Source: an uncultured Clostridia bacterium (GTDB lineage: Bacteria; Bacillota; Clostridia; Christensenellales; UBA3700). From it: DNA of 35,453 nucleotides. The DNA lies in NCBI GenBank assembly GCA_946623205.1, contig CAMOQV010000003.1:1-35453 (forward strand), written 5' to 3'. The position numbers and the translations under genes were made by a program. Shown here piece by piece: positions 24,201-34,900 of this stretch (within the stretch, counting starts at the first letter, position 1; each line of letters begins with the position of its first letter). The notes below the pieces were generated by a model. That model worked only from the letters and a program-made list of their open reading frames with translations. It did no database searches and was not told where the DNA came from.

Positions 24201-27200
24201 TTGTCTCAGACGAAGAATGGGGTAAAGATGGAAATGTAAGAGCTAAATCAAACGGCAAATACATTAACGAAGGAAAGTATTACTTACATGGCGGTAATTT
24301 GTATATCTTAGATTCTTCAGATGAAACAGGTCCACTTGTTCAATTGAAAGGTATTGACATTGATAGCGAAGCCAGATTGCCAGAACTTGTTCAAGATGGT
24401 TACGGAAAGGATGATCCAACTAAAAATTATTCTCGTTCTTACTGTAAATTAACAGTTGATGGTGTAACAACATACTACATCTGTAAAGCTGGTACAGGTT
24501 TAGATAGAAGAAATTATAAGTGGCATGCAGGTAATACAGTAAATGCTTTATCTGGATTCTTCTCAAGCTTAGATATCTTAAGTTTATTCGAAGAATTAAC
24601 ATTATATCTATCTTGTGATAAAGAATCTCAAGTTGGCGTATTAAATGCAGATGTTACTGTAAATGTATATCAATTGAATTCAATTATTGACCATTTGATG
24701 TACTACATTTTAGGACCAGAAACAATTCTAAATCTAAAAGAATTGACGGCAGAAAATGCAGAAAAAGGTGAAGGTATTTACTTCAATGCTAACTATTTAT
24801 CTAAAGTACATTGGAATAGACAAGATCAAAATGCGCTATTAAATGAACTATGGGAAGTAATTACAAGCGACCAAAGTTTTCCTGATGGTAACCATAACTT
24901 CTTAAGTGACATTCTAAATGCTGTTGGATATGGTGCGTTAAGCGGACTTGTTGGTATGGTTAAGGGCGCTATTAAAGATTCATTCGATGGAATTATTAAG
25001 AAGTTAATCCCATTTGCAGTAACAAACGAATCTCATTTAGGTTTAAATATTGTACGTGGACAATTAACAAGTATTTATTTAACAAATGATGATAAGAATG
25101 AAAACATCTTTGATGAATATGGCAATTCTTACACATTCTATAATGGAAGCAAAGTTGTTAAGTATTACAATGATGCAAACAATAACGGAGTATGGGACGA
25201 AGGTGAAACAGGTGGAAGAAGTGATAATTACTTCACAAACCTACATATCTTCAATACATCAGCATCAGTAGGTGATGCACAATATACAGGTGTAGATGGT
25301 GCTATTACATGGGATAATACTCCAGCAACAATTACATATAACCCATATATGTATGAATCTCATGCTAAAGCTGCAGAACAATTATACAATTCATATTTTG
25401 GAACAGGCCATATAGCTACATTCCAAAGAGCTACAGAATTGTATAAGGCTGAGATGACATTCAAGTTTATTGATGTAAATGGAAATGTAATATCTACTAT
25501 TTCAAGCAAGAATGATATAGCTGCTAAGTTAGAAACACCAGGTACATATTATATTCAAGCTTCAGCTGCATTCAAGAATGGTGCTGAAACAAGAACATTA
25601 AGAATTAAGTTCGTAGTTCAAGGCGGTGAAGGCGTTGATAACATTACAGATATCGATACTCAAAAGATGTTCGTATATCAAGCAATGCCAGCATACATCT
25701 TTATCTATACAGGAAGTGGTGTAAGAAGAATTGAAACAACAAATCTACAATTTGCTTTTGCAGATGAAGATGGCAATGCTCCAGCAGCAAGTTCAGATGC
25801 TTGGGTATTAGGTACAACACCTACACCAACAAAGATTAGAGATGATTCAGAAGGAAGCAATGGAGATTGGGATCAAGATGTTTATATCAAATTCCCTAAT
25901 GGAACAATATCTCCAGTTCCAATGACTATACATTATAAAGATTCTACAATCGATGAAATCATTATTGCAGATGAAAATGGTGAAAATAGATTAAAAGATA
26001 ACACATGGACAGTTAACTTATATGAGTTCAACACAGAAGATACTCTAGAGAACTTTATGCCTGCTAAACTTTACTTTAAATATAGCGATGGCACAGCTAC
26101 TCAAATGCCAGTAACATGGACAAATACAGAAGAAGCTGCAAAGTTATTTGATAGAGTAAAGTATGGTTCTTCAGAATATAGTAAGGTAACAGAAGCTACA
26201 TATACTTTAACTGCAAACATTGGTACAGGTAATTTGAAGCAATCTAAGGACATAACATTCTATGTCCCAGCAAGAGAAGTATCTAGCGTTTCTGTTGGTA
26301 ATAGAACAAATCTATTGAATATTCAACCATATGAATATTATCTATATCTAATAGATAGCACTAAATATGCTAAATATAACCCATACCAAGATCAAATCAT
26401 GGTAAATTACAAGACATTCTCAGAAAATGTTTATGTAAAGTGGGCAGAAGAAGATGCAAGCAAGGTTGATTACAGCTGGGGCGAAAATATCGAAACAAAA
26501 GCAAAAGATCGTTCATTTGTAAGAAAAGTTTATCTAAATGGCGATAAGTATCCATCAGGCGATATCTTCCACTGGGATCAAGATGTTACAGTAAACATTA
26601 CTAGAAACCAAATTCAAGGCATCTACTTCGATGAAAAGTGTACACAAACAACAATCGTAGTTGATCCATATGTTTACTATAATACTGTAGATAAGTTTGA
26701 ATACTTTAGACAAAAGTACTCTGAAGCATATGTTAAGTTCACAAACGGCTATGTATTAAAGATGCCAATTGCGTTCGATAAAGATGAAATCCTTGCAATG
26801 AATGTAGATTACGAGACAAATTATGCTCAATTTACAATCGCAATAGGATTTGATGTTGCTAAGTACTATGCTTACACAACAGCTCTAAATTACAAAGCTG
26901 GCGAAACATATTACAAAGCTACATTAAGAGATGATGTTACAGCAGATAATTTCGCAACTATTACTAGAAGCGAACAATTATATGTAATAAATGATGGAAT
27001 GTATGTAAAGGCTTCTAAATATGATAAAGATGCTCAATATTATACAATTGTTGTTGATGATACAATTACATCACAAGCTACATTCAATGCTGCATCTAAT
27101 GTATTAACAACAGGTGCTTTGGATGTATTTACAGATGTTTATAACAGTAAATATTACCAAGAATATGCAATTAACGTAAAAGTTAATGCAGTAGCAATTA

Positions 27201-28906
27201 AGAGCATTGATCATGATAGAAAGAATGATATGTATCCAGGCTATTTAGTAATCGATCCAATTAAGGTAGATATTCTAAAGTCTGAAACAGCATTCCCAAG
27301 CAAGGTTAATGTTGTATACATAAACAATACAACTGCAGAAATGGATGTTGTTAAGTGGGAAGTCGAAACAGCAGAAGATGTATGGGAAGTAGTTGATTTA
27401 TCTACATACACCGTACCTCTAAACAACACATTTGGTCGTGTAAGATGCTATATCACTCAAAATCTAACACCATTTGTTTTAGACTATGTTGTATTAGAAA
27501 GAGATGGTATCTTAATGACACCAAATACTGAAGATATTAAAAATGCAGTAGTTGATCCATATGATTACGAAGTAAATGCAAATGGCGCAATTACATATGA
27601 TGTATTTGCTTCTGTACTAGACGTTGAATATATCGTAGGTTACTCAGTTAAACTTCTAGACTTAGGTGAAGACGGAATCGAAGGAAAGAGCGCTTCTGGC
27701 AAGGTAGATGATAAGACTATTATCAACAAGGTAGTGCCTCTAGAATCAGACGTTAGAGCTATTAAGAGAGATATGAAGAGTGAATATACATACGATAAAG
27801 AATCAGGTTTGTATATGAAGGAAATTGAAGGCGTATTGCATTCATTCAAATTGACAGTTAAAGAACAAACTTTGAATTATACATTACCAGTTACATGGGA
27901 TTTATCTGTTAATTTATCTACTTCAGGTGCAAAAGAATTAATCAGCTTCTATTTTGGTGAAGATGATTACAAGATTACAAAGCAAGTTGAAGTTACATTT
28001 GCAAATAAGACTCTAGAGTATGTTGCTAAGGAAGATGGTTATATCTTTGAAGCATATGTTGCTCCAGAAACATTAAAGACTGTAACAATTTCTCAAAAAG
28101 AGTTGAACTCTACAAAGGCAACAAGAAGTATGAAAGTTGGCTTCACAGATGGTACAACAAGAGAAATGGATGTAGTTTTGGATCTTCAAACAATTAAGAA
28201 GGGAGACAATGTTGTAGGCACATCTGCATTCAAGAATCCAACAGTTTATAACTATCAAGAAACAACAGTAGCAGCAGCAATCGATACATACTATGTTCTT
28301 GGTAGATATACAGAATTGAACTTAAGAGGAAATGGTATTGGATATGTTCAATATGAATATAAAGAAATCGCATTTGAATCTTTAGATATTGGTGAAACAT
28401 ATTACTATATCACAAAGGATGGATATCAAGAAGTTGTGGTAGCAGCAGAAAAGGCAAATGTAAATGCTCAAACTCAATACTATAGACGTTATGATGTTAA
28501 GTATTATACATTTGAAGAAGTTTCTGGAACTGTAGGAACATACAGTGAAGAAACAACTACAACATACTATATAAAGAGTGATGATTCTTACATCCCAGTT
28601 CAAGTTTCTAATGGCTATAAATTTGGTAATATGACATATTACACAAGAAAAGATGCTGTAGATGTAAGCGCATCAACAAAAGGTACATTCTATACATATA
28701 GCGAGGATGCTTCAAATAGACACGACTATGTTGCTGTTGAATCTTTGAATACATCATCTCCAAAATATAATGCAAAGGAAGGTTATAAGTATTATATGTT
28801 AAGTATTACTAACGACTATACGGTTACTGCATATATTGGTGCAGAGAACCCTGCATTAAAACAAAGTATCGAAATTAAGATACACATTTTCGCAGAGGAG
28901 GTATAA
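18299..28906 (+). CDS. Giant secreted lipoprotein (3535 residues) with repeated beta modules and Ig-like domains
   Basis: A type II signal peptide (hydrophobic 5-25, lipobox ALYGC) predicts lipidation at Cys27 and display on the membrane outer face. A stalk follows: a Thr-Pro run (about 39-52), then Asp-Pro-Val repeats to about 73. Residues about 340-2050 hold successive modules rich in alternating hydrophobic strands and LLxGLIxGLF-type helices, separated by acidic Ser/Glu/Pro linkers near 713-740, 1287-1326, 1634-1685 and 1933-1957. A calcium-loop-like DANNNGVWDEGE is at 2292-2303. From about 2430 onward, several segments end in VTFxDGTxxxMPVTW-like patterns, resembling bacterial Ig-like (Big_4) domains. 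Short Tyr-rich repeats occur near 145-237, 2853-2931 and 3341-3502. No catalytic domain, LPxTG or S-layer-anchoring domain is recognised. The next gene starts two bases after its stop. Function unknown; adhesion or surface scaffold is a guess. Confidence 0.85.
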   Translation: MRSIKVILSILLVLMLLSTMLIALYGCQGDPNNEKPVDPPTPTPTPTPTPPPDIDPDPVDPVDPVDPIDPVDPSTTKKVVKKIDQFLCFAELLGGTKTPQSAGEYKVLSIYFDINTRDAGSSDEFTKKRLVFRTNVSIKREKITFKDEYEFRNYINGAELYISPSEGKYTKSTGYKENTQYYYKTKGTTYVGISFDTEEEYDAFMIGGHTVYAFNANDGTYTKATTFNKNTEYFKVTTGGDDSQYVVKMFDLTEASKDENLSEAGEDDNANVISFGNDEGYLSIGTATTEEELEEQLIFEDKGELIWALYTVNGKMFLDKGEDKELLYFEDFDMDYVNAIAKNLLDSLSDGKYDGSLNGPLFAMIDDMIGGAITINGILGLLKSFIFPTKATKTTITEGKTVTSTYELEIGINSLIAQLQKLVSTVMSLPFIDLPFDLQVDPLISFLKDITPKMKVYLVGEIVDGKTTTFGLKVLDNDEANKGTTYKETILNFDISNSTVYRVTPANLDIPERVMKAQYDETFSLTNLAFSLDIVLNSNGNLDVGAVLNGILGKELLPAETIIVNAATGFRLDLALDADLNYGKLEDESEVIEYVDELGQKRYKHPLLDNNFLVLELYLIGVDIDPKTQQHILIDEEALIGIYYKDGSIYANLGHLLERYYSGSNLKVNIEGIPEVIQYVVDLVSNALDGVFAKTLKWGDWRTWSDLWNYKYGTSEDAPLSSAEPADSTDNEDPILDPNDVVVGIQGSESGYKVSTNLITFLKAVGAVVGLGDIFSSNDEQTAIVITVNTVLFNGIKALASDLDLNLPDGLIAELSINFDEEGSIRSIAIAAAVDSRVGFKDENGEWYIGNKILYNPLLFTIDGIKYYEDPNFDPEDTETIPNFDTDDEERDFTEEKPKSSFSIVYVRDNVAGATGRRYYLDRAADDDDFAYLGYMANGKPVIYDDSSKIDSGIKEYYDKAKNLYYITKGDKTIETKFQPSTYIYKGEWVVGYGLEAGTGETKGTKKIDGVDYSILTDAKYFTFETQVLAQGLEAEIVLHDFMLLYEAGYLNKFDGYKGHYGATKAIEGYILDKTHTVAEVSADVLKKGGDFLLKDPASGDYFPVTLEKDEYDPALGEFFTLEERTYVDSISKFIDSLLTRGTFFSLNLAIDFSAGKYDLAPLISLFLPEMKGKHLIWEFTGDFQLDASLNLGVLLNQADPEQSKLVLELVANKDIKIGDNILFAGGSTILGLYGDGTKVYAELENIKLLNIVLPNLAANIDYTTVLYKLIGDKEIFDLTFNIMDLINGDNEDEGASNSEEVALAPEDPQDPEDPQDQNVAATPLPLTSLADALTLFIDKNIVEVTITIAGIQKLLASFGVDLGIALTDIMQLAVDLKLDRNKGVFLDITGALMPKYDEELSENNGNYFDDDLRIALRLATGYDFEYVLDENGHKTYDKYGKAIKNKVRNSDAYAPVEIGNVEELLANYETKFLALESQTDKYHDDLIQAILQVIGDLKLSIKIKASVLNSIWDINKIIDTIVADRGDRFALPIKVLFDDWDTEVELLVQWYLDLNNFKNTQIKIEIRYEDHVWIGLYVYKNSLVLDLNGLGLFDIEVTNLKVIASLGNVIQTLTSSIADLSLTNLLGGLIDGLFEENNEEGQSNVEEETSATEGEQAQADEDQAQADSDTSNAGLAIENDSEASNELISMLLNAVSIQDTELSAHITADVFEAIFRELVGFSMYLEFDVGAKLDIKEGRLTVDVGVERAVNANITLQLSAGERGAHKFDLDLDSIPNLNALTGEDLVKTLLKNLDIGLYVDLDQYTSTSGQAIYTRIYIEKLNARKRLTDKAIAQKGSILVTLADIDLAEFNNAGSGNVTPLVYVELDYTAGKMNLTFGSNLLVANVIGIKIDIGSLIGTIGIDLDLVNMLGPTLDGLLDTISGLVEGLMGNNNVADSSESGDEDATPPAPVVPTQELGEAVDIIEIVSDEEWGKDGNVRAKSNGKYINEGKYYLHGGNLYILDSSDETGPLVQLKGIDIDSEARLPELVQDGYGKDDPTKNYSRSYCKLTVDGVTTYYICKAGTGLDRRNYKWHAGNTVNALSGFFSSLDILSLFEELTLYLSCDKESQVGVLNADVTVNVYQLNSIIDHLMYYILGPETILNLKELTAENAEKGEGIYFNANYLSKVHWNRQDQNALLNELWEVITSDQSFPDGNHNFLSDILNAVGYGALSGLVGMVKGAIKDSFDGIIKKLIPFAVTNESHLGLNIVRGQLTSIYLTNDDKNENIFDEYGNSYTFYNGSKVVKYYNDANNNGVWDEGETGGRSDNYFTNLHIFNTSASVGDAQYTGVDGAITWDNTPATITYNPYMYESHAKAAEQLYNSYFGTGHIATFQRATELYKAEMTFKFIDVNGNVISTISSKNDIAAKLETPGTYYIQASAAFKNGAETRTLRIKFVVQGGEGVDNITDIDTQKMFVYQAMPAYIFIYTGSGVRRIETTNLQFAFADEDGNAPAASSDAWVLGTTPTPTKIRDDSEGSNGDWDQDVYIKFPNGTISPVPMTIHYKDSTIDEIIIADENGENRLKDNTWTVNLYEFNTEDTLENFMPAKLYFKYSDGTATQMPVTWTNTEEAAKLFDRVKYGSSEYSKVTEATYTLTANIGTGNLKQSKDITFYVPAREVSSVSVGNRTNLLNIQPYEYYLYLIDSTKYAKYNPYQDQIMVNYKTFSENVYVKWAEEDASKVDYSWGENIETKAKDRSFVRKVYLNGDKYPSGDIFHWDQDVTVNITRNQIQGIYFDEKCTQTTIVVDPYVYYNTVDKFEYFRQKYSEAYVKFTNGYVLKMPIAFDKDEILAMNVDYETNYAQFTIAIGFDVAKYYAYTTALNYKAGETYYKATLRDDVTADNFATITRSEQLYVINDGMYVKASKYDKDAQYYTIVVDDTITSQATFNAASNVLTTGALDVFTDVYNSKYYQEYAINVKVNAVAIKSIDHDRKNDMYPGYLVIDPIKVDILKSETAFPSKVNVVYINNTTAEMDVVKWEVETAEDVWEVVDLSTYTVPLNNTFGRVRCYITQNLTPFVLDYVVLERDGILMTPNTEDIKNAVVDPYDYEVNANGAITYDVFASVLDVEYIVGYSVKLLDLGEDGIEGKSASGKVDDKTIINKVVPLESDVRAIKRDMKSEYTYDKESGLYMKEIEGVLHSFKLTVKEQTLNYTLPVTWDLSVNLSTSGAKELISFYFGEDDYKITKQVEVTFANKTLEYVAKEDGYIFEAYVAPETLKTVTISQKELNSTKATRSMKVGFTDGTTREMDVVLDLQTIKKGDNVVGTSAFKNPTVYNYQETTVAAAIDTYYVLGRYTELNLRGNGIGYVQYEYKEIAFESLDIGETYYYITKDGYQEVVVAAEKANVNAQTQYYRRYDVKYYTFEEVSGTVGTYSEETTTTYYIKSDDSYIPVQVSNGYKFGNMTYYTRKDAVDVSASTKGTFYTYSEDASNRHDYVAVESLNTSSPKYNAKEGYKYYMLSITNDYTVTAYIGAENPALKQSIEIKIHIFAEEV
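18414..18517 (+). repeat. In-frame low-complexity repeats encoding the Pro-rich stalk
   Basis: A run of ACACCT/ACACCA units (Thr-Pro) is followed by 9-bp GATCCAGTC-type units from 18467 (Asp-Pro-Val/Ile). Unit lengths are multiples of three, so copy changes alter stalk length without a frameshift. Confidence 0.85.
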
Positions 28907-28908
28907 AG

Positions 28909-31900
28909 ATGAATAACGCTAAATCTTTAAAAACTCTATATTTAATAGGAATTGTAAGTTTAATAGTTGTTTTAATGTTAGGACTAACTCTTAACACACT
29001 ATATAACAATGAAGTATCAGTTGAAGCAAAAGCTGAAACTATTGCTGCAACTGTAGAATCTAAATTTGGTTCAATATACAATGAAGAAGGAAGTGCATAT
29101 CATAAGTCAAGCGAGCAATTAACAGCAGAATATGGATCTTATGTAGAGATTAATTCATATGCTACATTAAGCTCTTTCTTAAATGCATCTAATTCAGCTG
29201 GAACTGTTGGCGTTTTAGTTAACAATATTGATTTTGTATTAGCAAACGAATCTAACGCTCAATTTGCAGGTACATTGGATGGTAACGGATATAAAATAAC
29301 AATCACTGCCACAGGAATTACAATGACGAATTTCTTCCAACATAACTATTTCAAAGGTGATGTGGATTATTGCTACGCAGGAATGTTAGTTGGTGTTAAC
29401 CGTGGAAGAATTAAAAATTTAAAAATTGATTGGAATGGTAGTTTAAATGTAAATGCTACAAATTCAAACGGTGGTGTTATTAAAACTCCAGACACGAATA
29501 GGCCATTTGTAACAGGTATCGTTTGCGGATTAAACGCTGAAGGCGCTGTAATAGACAATCTAGAATTAAATATCAATGGCGCATTTGCTGTTGGAAAGGG
29601 CTCAGGATCATCAGAGACAGACGTTAGAGGACAATCTGCAATAGCAGGTGGTGTATGTGGCGCTCTATATAAAGGAACAATTTCACATTGTACAGTTAAC
29701 AACAATGGTGGCGTATTGAGCGTGGCAGATGGTTCAACATCTGGAACTGGATGTAAATCTGGTTCATCTGCAGCAGGTGGATTTGTAGGCACTATTTATC
29801 CATCTTCAGATTCAAAATTAAAAACTTGTATTTTAACAGGAAATGGTCCAGTTAGAGCTATTAGTTATAATGATACAAAGAATAGAAACAATGATGGTTT
29901 CTGGGGCTTTGCAGGCGGTGCCGTTGGCGCAAGTTTAACAGTTGTTATGAATGGTACAGTTAACGAAGTAAAAGGTGTCCAAGTCTATTTGTTGCAAGAT
30001 GGCCAAATTGATGGATTGATTTCGTCATGGACTGGATATACTGAGCATTATTGGAAGAATCAAGACACGAAAGATAGAGATGACTTTAATCAAGTAGATT
30101 TCGCACAATGGGGTAACCAATCTGGTGCATCTGTTTGGGCATCAACTCACCAAGGTGCATTATTCGGAATCGTAGATCCTACAGCTAGTGCTTCAGATTC
30201 ATATTCATCATTACTTGATGTAATAGTAACATACGAATTTAATGCAGTTGTTGGAGCACAAGATGACACAGGTGGAAAATATATCGACAATAACTCTCAC
30301 GTTACTACAGGCGCATGGAATGAAGTATATTCATTAAACAATGGTGGTAGCGTAAAAGTTGGATATGATAAAAATTCTAAGCCAAGAATAATTGCTTCTG
30401 CAGATGATTATGATTTAGAAGATGTTGATAGTCTAGACAAAGATAAGCTATATGACAAAGTTTCTAGTGGCAAAATTATTTGGTCTTCAAACTTCATGTA
30501 TTATGCAGATGTAAAAGATGATGAAGGAAACGTTATAGGACAAGAAAAGAAATATTATGAGAATTTAATTCCAACACAAGAAGTTCCAGCAGAAGTAAGA
30601 TATTTTGCTTCAGGAGAAGGTCATGTATATGAATATACATTTGGTGAAATTGTTAATGTTAGCTTTGTAAATAATAATACAACGGATAATGTAAGTCTTG
30701 CATTAACAGAATATAGTAAGTTGTTTGACAAGGGCTTATTCCATATGCCATCAACAATAATTAAAGATTCAGATAATCAAGTTGCAGATGGCTTACATGC
30801 TTCATTAGAAACATTATATTTTGTTAGAGGAAGAGAAGCTGCAATAGATTTAAGTGAACATAGCAATATAGCAAGTTTATTATATTTACCAGGCGATTAT
30901 GAATTCGCTTGCAAACAAATCGTTAATAACCAAAGATTTGCATATTACGACGAAACAAATCACTATATTGCAAATTACAATGAAGATTTACATAAATTCT
31001 ATTATAGTGTATTAGAAGATAATGGAACATTATTAAATGTTTCATCTGAAAGTACATCATTACACTGGAAGACGGATGTTGATACGATAACATTTAATTA
31101 TGGCAACAAAGCAAATATTATCGATTACTATACTGTAACAAAAGGAAGCAATGCTAATCCATATATTAAGAAGAACATGCCAACTGATTCTGTATCTGAA
31201 TCTATAGTAATTTCAGAATCTGGTAATTTCTTCTATACAGTAGGTGCATATATTGTTAACCCATTATTAGATACTAAATACTTTACACAACAAGAAATTG
31301 ATTCAGGCATTTATAACTATTTACAAATCGGCAAGTCAAGTGTTCAAGTATTTGTAGATAACAAAGGACCAGAAATTACAAACATTAAGTATTATGAATA
31401 CGATGAAGATAATGAAGAAGATTTCTATAAAGGTGAAGAAATTAAAATCTTCAATAAAGATGAATGGCAAGATACAGACATCGTTATCACTTATGATGTT
31501 GTAGAAAAGTGGAACACAATAAACATTGGTAGTGGCCATGCAAAAGTAGATGATTCAAACGATAAGAAGTGGCAATGTTCATTAATCTTGACAGAAAAGA
31601 ATCCAGTAGCAACCGTTAAGTATTCAGATACATGGGATAATGTAACTATATATGTGTTTGAATCAAAGATTGATACAACAAATATGGATTTAAATGATGT
31701 TCAAGTATTGAACGAGAAAGAATATCTTCGTTATGAAGGTCAAATGGATTATTCTCCAGTTGCATTGATTATTTCATTCACTCCAGTATTTGGCGCTTCT
31801 GGTGCACATTTGTATTATTCACATGAAGAAGTTGATGGTGAATCAGTTTGGGTTGAATCAGAACAAGAATTAAAGTCTAATCAACCAAACAAATTTATTG

Positions 31901-34900
31901 TTGATTATGAATTAATCAATCAACCAATTAGATTAAAGTTGGTAAATGATAATGGCATTCACAGCGAAATTCTAGCAAAGAATGGAGAATATAGCGACGG
32001 TTATATTAGACACCAAGCTGACGATATCGACGAAGATGTAAAAGAAGCTAAAGCAAAAGCATGGAACATCAGAGTTGTAGTTGCTGCTATGGGTATTACA
32101 TATGATAACATCTTCTATAAAAATGCAAATGAAGAAGAATTTACATATGATGCGGCTCATTCATTAAAAACATTGCTTTCAACAGAAGAAGGAAAAGCAA
32201 CATTCAAAGGATGGGTTGATAGAGCTTATGATGGTACAAATAAAGCTTATGTTGATTTACGTGCAAAGGTTTACACAAGCGGAACAACGTTGATGTCAAA
32301 TACAATTTTGTATTATTCACAATTCTATCAATATTCAGAACCAGCAATTGAAGAAAGTATGTTAGATGTTCAATTAACATTCGATTCAAAAGATGCTGGA
32401 ACACGTAACTTGTTTATTAAAGTTTCAGGAAAAGATGAATATCTAAGCAGATATGAATTCAGATTCTTAGAAAGCGGTCAACAACCTGAAGAATATGCTG
32501 AATTGATTGGCGAAGAATATGCAAATCAAGAAAATAAGCAAATGGATGGTCAATATACTATTTCTCCATATGAATTAACGGGATATTTAGATGCAGCATT
32601 TGGCGCTGGTGATTTGTCTTATGTTTTCGGTCAAGATATCTTAACACAAATTATTATTGCCGGTGTTGGTGATGATGAAATCATATTAGATTTAACAAGT
32701 TCAGCTGTTAAGACTCATGATGACGAAAAGGATATTGATATTTATCCATCAGCTGGATCATATAGCTTAAGCAATGCTGTTATTTCTGATGATAATGGTG
32801 ATAATAAAGCATCATTTATGAATAACTATGAAGTTATAGCAGAAACTAAGCCATTTGAAATTATACCAAAGAATGTAATTGTTAATGCTTTATTAGATGG
32901 TAAAGATACATATGCAACAACAATATTATTTGATGGCAAAAACCATTATGTAGGTGGAACATATGTAGATATCTATGGGGATTATCAAAATATTAAGGTT
33001 ACATATTATAAATATAATGCTCAAAATGATTCTTGGATTGAGGCTGAAGAAGAACTTGATGGCGGAGTTAAGCAAGCTGGTAGATATAAGGCTTTATTAT
33101 CTTCTAGCGATCCAAATTACGCAGTTGCAAATACTGGTAAAGAAATTAAGTTCATTATTCAATATGGTGCATTACCTTTTGATCAAAGTGAACAAATAAA
33201 GACATTCAATGGGGAGGCACAAGCATTCAGTATTATTACAGATATAGATTTAGCTACATATGAAGCCCCAATGGTAATTGATTATTATAGATTGAATTCT
33301 GAAGGCATTCCAGGCACAGAAAAAGTTACTCCATTTGAGGTAGGTAGATATTTGGTATTAATCGAAGTAAGTGGTAGTGATTATTTCTATAGCCAAAAAT
33401 ATGACAACATGTATTTAACAATACAAAAGGCAGATACTGAATTAACAGTTACACAAGAAATACCTGTTGTTTACGATGGAAATGCTCATACATTCAGTTT
33501 AGAAGAGTTGGATTTAGTTGTTAAAGCTGATAACGGAAATACTCAAGTAATCGTTGTAAAAGATGGCGAAGATGGCTCAAAGTATATTGAGTACACGACA
33601 TTTGATGGCAGTGAAAAAGTTACTAAGCCATATTCAGAAGTAATTGAAATTACAACAGTAGTTAATAGAAAGAAAATTGTTTTAACTGAAGCTAACTGGA
33701 ATGAATATGCACAATTTATAGCTGCTGGAGAGCATGAATATACTATTAGATTTAAGGGTGATAGTTGTTATGCAAGCACTGAAACAGTTTATAAATTCGA
33801 TATTCAATTAGCAAAATTCGATGGAATTGAATTTAACGATGCTAAATTCTATTTCACAACAAAAGATACTTATCATTCAATTTATATTGAAGATAACGAA
33901 GCGTTTGCAAATTATCTTGATATGGGCGCAGTTGTAACATATTCATATACAGGTGAAGAATATAAAGATGCAAACGACCATGTTGTAAACGCTGAAACTG
34001 AGTTTGAATATAGAAAAGATACAGATAAAGAGACAAATGAAATTAAATTCAGCGAATTTGGCGAATATAGTGTTATGGCAACAATTACATTGGATAACTA
34101 TATTACAGAAAGTTATACTGCTATATTAACTATTGATAAAACAGCATTACCAAAGCTTGAGCCTGTAGCAATGGGAGAAATTGCATACGATGGTATGATT
34201 CATCCAGGTGAATTTAAGTTTGTAGATGAAAACATTACAATTAAGCCAACATATGTAAAAGGACAAGAAGCAGCAAGATTAATAGATTACTTCATGATGA
34301 TTTTAGATAAAGAACATCCTGAAGATGCTGTAAGAGTAGATGTTACTTATTCTAAGGACGCTCGTCCAGTAAATGCAGGCACATACAATGGTATTATTAC
34401 ATTATCTAGTGCAAATTATGCAGATACAGATGTAAAGGTAAGAATCGTAATTAAAGAATATGAAGCTGTAGTAAGTTTTGATTCAATTAGAAGCATTATT
34501 GCATCAATTGACGATTCAACAGATTTATCTAAATTACATCCAACATTTGAGTTTATGGGAGAAACATATTCAGCTAACTATGAATACTATGATGCAAATG
34601 GTCATAAAGTTAACTTGAATTCTGATGGTACATTGGATGCAGGAACTTACACAGTAAAAGTTTCTTTTGATAATGGAAACTTCACAACAAGTCAAACTGC
34701 AACATTAAATATTGAAGAATCAGGAAATAAAGGTGGCGGACCAGGAGAAGGTGGCGGCAGCTTTATGGAAATATTTAAAAAATATATGCTATGGTTCATT
34801 ATAGGCAGTGTTGTTATAGTTCTTGGTGTAGTTGGCGGAATAGTTGGCGGAGTGATAAGCAAAAAGAAGAAAGGCGAAAGAAGAAAGCCAACAAATAAAA

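Noticed and set aside
25086..25271. 61-codon plus-strand frame inside the giant lipoprotein
   Set aside because: Out-of-frame shadow of the long gene with no ribosome site.
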